A stretch of DNA of 64,000 bases from Pampus argenteus (Eukaryota; Chordata; Actinopteri; Scombriformes; Stromateidae), in assembly GCA_036937835.1 (NCBI GenBank), contig CM072863.1, positions 3,600,001 to 3,664,000 of the forward strand, read 5' to 3'. This document shows, piece by piece, positions 59,704 through 64,000 of this stretch (within the stretch, counting starts at the first letter, position 1; the number at the start of each line of letters is the position of its first letter). A program made the position numbers and the translations under genes. The notes beneath the pieces were generated by a model. The model was not told the origin of the DNA. It made no database searches and saw only the letters and a list, made by a program, of their open reading frames with translations.

Positions 59704-60931
59704 ATATCATTTGGATGTGTTGAATTTATCTCCACAACAATATAATGAGACCTGAGTCTATAACTAATGTGAAACATGTGACTGACCAGACTTTGGTCCC
59801 ATGTTGGGTCGTGATAACTTTTTTTTAAGATCACATGACATGAAAAAAAAAACCATCCAGATAACTGAGACAAAAGCAAATGACAAGAAATGACAAAAAA
59901 CAATCATATTTCATAACATCTGCAGTGAAACCACATTGAAAATGAAGCAGATTGTTTTCACTTAACCAATCAGAGAAAGATCTCAGTTGTTGTGGTTCGA
60001 CCAAAAAACCCTGAAAGAAAACCTTGGTTTCCCCTTAGTGTGTGTGTGTGTGTGTGTGTGTGATCGTGGAGGGGGTGTGTTTGTTATGAATAGATGAAGT
60101 GGAGCAGGAGGAGCAGGAGGAGTTGGATGCTAAACTCTTAACTGCCAAACTTTGGAGTGGAAAAGTACAGCTGTTTGCTCCGGAGGCGGAGACATGTTGG
60201 TTGAATACAAAAAAAACCAACCAATCAGAGCACAGAAAAACACATTGATTGACAGATTGATTGCCGTCAGCAACATGACAAACCCGAGATGAGGCTGCAG
60301 CTCTGAACTCTTCATGTCAACTTAGGTTTTATAAATGTGACGAGAAGCTTCAGTCGCAAAGATTTTCCCCTGAAATGAAGCAGAAGTTGGAGAAAGGATT
60401 AAAGGTTCAGTTCAAATGAACAGATTTGACTTATTTAAAGGATAAAAAGTCCTTAAAATGTACAAAAGTTTTTCAAACATCATACTGGCTGTTAAAGATC
60501 ACCTTCAAATGTGCTTTCTATGCAGGTTAAGGGGGACTATCCACATGTCTGCACAGATGCATTTAAAAGTTGATGTGAAGCTTCTGTGAGGCTTCATCAG
60601 TCTGAGTTGGTCACATCTAGTAGATATCTGACACGTTGTTAGCATCACACTGGAAGTATAGTAATATTATCTACTTGATTTGACTCATTTGGATGACAAA
60701 TACAACCAAAAAAACCAAAAAAAAAACTTTGAAATATTTTTTTTGCACAGGAGTCTTGGTGGATTTTGGCCGCCATCATCTGGAAGTGATTGATGAATGA
60801 ATGAATGGATCTTATAATGTCCAGTTGTGCTTGCACCCCAAACTATTTCATCTCTATTTTGTTTGGCATTGTGTTTCAGTGAAGCAGTCAGCCCCTCCCC
60901 CTGCTATACAAGCACACTCTCTCTCTCTCTG

Positions 60932-61001
<70 letters not shown>

Positions 61002-61472
61002 ACACACACAGAGTCAGGGCCTTCAATACCCGCACCCACCCACCGACCGATGATAAGAGCCAACCCACCCAAGTGTGTGTGTTAATCAATAATCTTAACC
61101 TGACCCAAGAAAGTCAGAGTAGGTCTCAGTATTTAAGTTACAACCAGTTCACTCACTGGTAACAGAAAACAATCAATCAATCAATCAATACACGTAACTC
61201 TTATATAGTCACATGTCTTGTTATAATACTGTGTTTACCTCTTGTTGCTTGACTTCACAGTTTAATGCAGCATTTTCATTGGCCTCCAGGCATGTATTAA
61301 GACATATAGAAAAAAAATACTACATTAAAATCCTTAAAATAGTGTCTAGTCATAACTGGAAGGTTGATTAATGAACACCTCGTCTGTTTTTGTTCACATT
61401 TAAACGAGATACATAATTAATTCATTAGAGATGTCAGGAGATATTTTGAAACGTTAAGAAGAAGAAGAACAG

Positions 61473-61506
<34 letters not shown>

Positions 61507-61808
61507 TTTACTCACTCACAAACATGAATGTGGTCGACGTACATTTTTAATAAACCAGCCTCCAGGCTTCAACATGTTGGCTGTGTTTTCATATACAATG
61601 TGTGAGGCTGAGCAGTGTGTGATCTGTTTCCTGCTACACACACACACACGCACACACACACACATAGAAAAGCTCTATTCAAGAAGACAGAGAGGGTGGG
61701 GGAAGTTGTTATTCTGGTAGCATGAGCTCAATCTTCCTCTCTTCCCCCCCATCTCTCTCTCTCCCTCTCTCTTTCAGTACTATGGTGAATGTTTCACAGG
61801 ACTGACAA

Positions 61809-61942
<134 letters not shown>

Positions 61943-62941
61943 AATGAAGCCTGGTATGTGAACGCTGCTGCTCTCAGCCATCAGAGATCACAGCTCTTGC
62001 TGGTTGGAGCTTCACAGTCATAATGTTTCACAAGCTTCATAAAGATACTGACAACACACAATATTTATATTCAAAAGAGCAACATGAATGTAAAATACTT
62101 CATGTAGATGTGATAGAAACTAAATAATCCGGTTATAAAAGCCTCCTAATGTGAGTTACAGTTGCTTAAGTGCTTGTATGCATTTTGTTTTGTCTTCCTA
62201 TGTGCCTCAGAGTTCTTGCAGAACTGAGGACGTACTGAGGATGTATTCAGAGGTGAACAGTTTCAATACTAAAGTGTAGAAATACGAACTTATACTCTAC
62301 TGAAAGTCTGACGCTGAGACAAGAACAAGAAGTACAGAACAAAAAGTCCTGAGTCGCATCCCTAAAACAAACATATCGCTTGTTCTCACACCATCGCTTT
62401 GAATGTTTGGGCTCTGGGGTTTAATATCAAGTAAAGTCAGGGTGACTGATTTTATCAATTCTTAAAAACGTCACTGTCATGACTTGAGTATGACTCGGGT
62501 TTAAGTCATGTGCATGCGTGCACTGTATACACACTTTGGTATGCACCAGTTACACTTTATAAAGGAAGTAGAGAAGATCATTAGATACAAAAAAGCAGCA
62601 GTAAGTAAGTAGGAAATGTCTCTTGAGACATTTTAATGTGTAAAACGTGCAGACAGCAGTGTGAACAGCAGTGAAAATGAAGTTATTGGACTTGTTGCAG
62701 CAAAACAAAAAGTGAGTGAGGCGTCTCATTTTCTTAACTGTGTGCAGATAGTCGTTCTGTCAGTAGTGAAGGATGTGTAGTCGGTGGTAAAATAATAAAA
62801 TAAAGTTACATTTGCATCATATCTCATGAGTCTATATGTCGTATGTTTTGCATGTAAAAGCTTATCATAAAGTAAGCAGTAAGTCAGCCGTCAGATACGT
62901 TGAACAAGAGCAGTAAAAGGTGTGTGTGTGTGTGTGTGTGC

Positions 62942-62988
62942 GCACCGTCGGTGGTGGGTAAGACTTGTCCGACACGTACTGCATGTCT

Positions 62989-63028
<40 letters not shown>

Positions 63029-63115
63029 GCACCGTCGGTGGTGGGTAAGACTTGTCCGACACGTACTGCATGTCTGTGTGTGTGTGTGTATTTTCAGGAT
63101 ACACACAAGCAAGTG
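62942..63115. repeat. Tandem duplication, 87-bp period, containing GT arrays
   Basis: GCACCGTCGGTGGTGGGTAA and the following 28 bases (through GCATGTCTGTG) recur exactly at 62942 and 63029, each copy followed by a GT array. The identity of the unique part suggests a recent event or replication slippage. Confidence 0.9.
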
Positions 63116-64000
63116 AAACCGGAAACCTCAGCATCTGATTGGGTGTCTTAGACACCAGACCTGAGACCTGGCTGATTTCTCAACTTCCTTCAACACAAAC
63201 ACTTTCTTTCTTTACTTCTCCGTCTTTCACCTTGTATTGAACAAAAATGCAGCAGCGTGTTCAGTCTCAACATGTCCTCCGGTTTAGGAGCAGCTCTGCA
63301 GGCGGCAGCGGCGGCTCTACTTCAACCATTTAAACAAAACTAGAAAAAAAAAATCTGCTTTTGTTGGAAGACTTGAGTGTTTTATGAGGCTTTAAAATAC
63401 ATCAGGTCAATGTGGATTGAACACATTACACCCCAAAGACAAACTCAGACACTTCAGCTGTATAAAGCCATTATTCCAACATATGTGGTGACAACAGATG
63501 AATTATGGTTAATTATGGACGTTTCTGTTCTTTCTAAGGTTTTATAACTTCCTACTAAGGTTAATGACTCTTAATATCAGAATATGTATTTATTTATAAG
63601 TATGTTTTCCCATGTATGTGATTCCTAACATGTTTCACTGTGAAATGAGAAGATTTTCTGACCTTATTAAAGTGGAAAAACTCACAGAGATGATCCTAAA
63701 AAAACACCTCGTCAGCACAAACACACAGTTCAGCTCCTGTACTTATAAGGACTTGTAATGTCCTTTATTGTCCTCACTGTTCTCATTTTCTTCTTCACTT
63801 TTCTAAAAATGTCTTCAATCTGAGGCTCTAAAATTCAAAATTGATCCCCCACAAAGAGAAATAAAACACACACACACGTTTACTTTACCTAAACCTAACC
63901 CTAATCTTAATCACTGACCCAAAAATCTGTGTTTTACCACAAACTGCCCTCAATCAGTTGGTCTTAAATTGAGTGTGTGTCCCTGAAAGTGACTTAAATC

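Noticed and set aside
60801..61162. Thr-His and Cys-Val repeat frames near 61 kb and 63 kb
   Set aside because: These are translations of (AC)n and (GT)n microsatellites.

Overview
The window looks like teleost fish nuclear DNA, probably a spiny-rayed fish. The evidence is compact multi-exon vertebrate genes with GT-AG introns, very many (AC)n microsatellites, fish-type interspersed repeats, and a fish-style TRIM gene. No bacterial or viral gene organisation is present.

Layout. From 876 to 32293 on the minus strand lies most of stabilin-1 (stab1), a giant scavenger and adhesion receptor. I could place 59 coding exons, and their reading phases join without a break into 2130 codons. They run from a leucine-rich signal peptide through EGF-like clusters and six fasciclin (FAS1) domains. 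The remaining C-terminus (expected Link domain, last FAS1, membrane segment and tail) lies beyond the left edge. Stab1 intron 12 holds a complete TRIM-family gene on the opposite strand (23660-25072) with an uninterrupted reading frame. Stab1 intron 38 holds a 17-bp minisatellite of about 40 copies, and intron 50 holds a decayed LINE reverse transcriptase.

From 38575 to 52866, also minus strand, lies a complete nischarin gene (nisch): 28 coding exons, 1509 codons, with a PX domain, leucine-rich repeats, serine-rich and acidic linkers, and the typical C-terminus. In human 3p21.1 NISCH also lies directly upstream of STAB1 on the same strand, which is why I call the receptor stab1 rather than stab2. 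The 6.3 kb between the two genes carries a 5S rRNA-derived retroelement with its internal promoter intact, a degenerate repeat tract and a perfect 19-bp hairpin.

Head-to-head with nisch on the plus strand is a small gene I do not recognise (coding part 55287-55706, possibly starting at 55029) with an acidic serine-rich segment and a poly(A) signal near 56190. The last 7.8 kb (56220-64000) shows no gene. It holds long (AC)n arrays, transposon relics, a tandem duplication and a striking 30-bp-stem hairpin at 57799-57868.

The host genes are ordinary and conserved. The points most worth a second look are the nested TRIM gene, the two near-perfect hairpins, the 5S-headed composite retroelement, the three-frame-open minisatellite and the unrecognised small gene.
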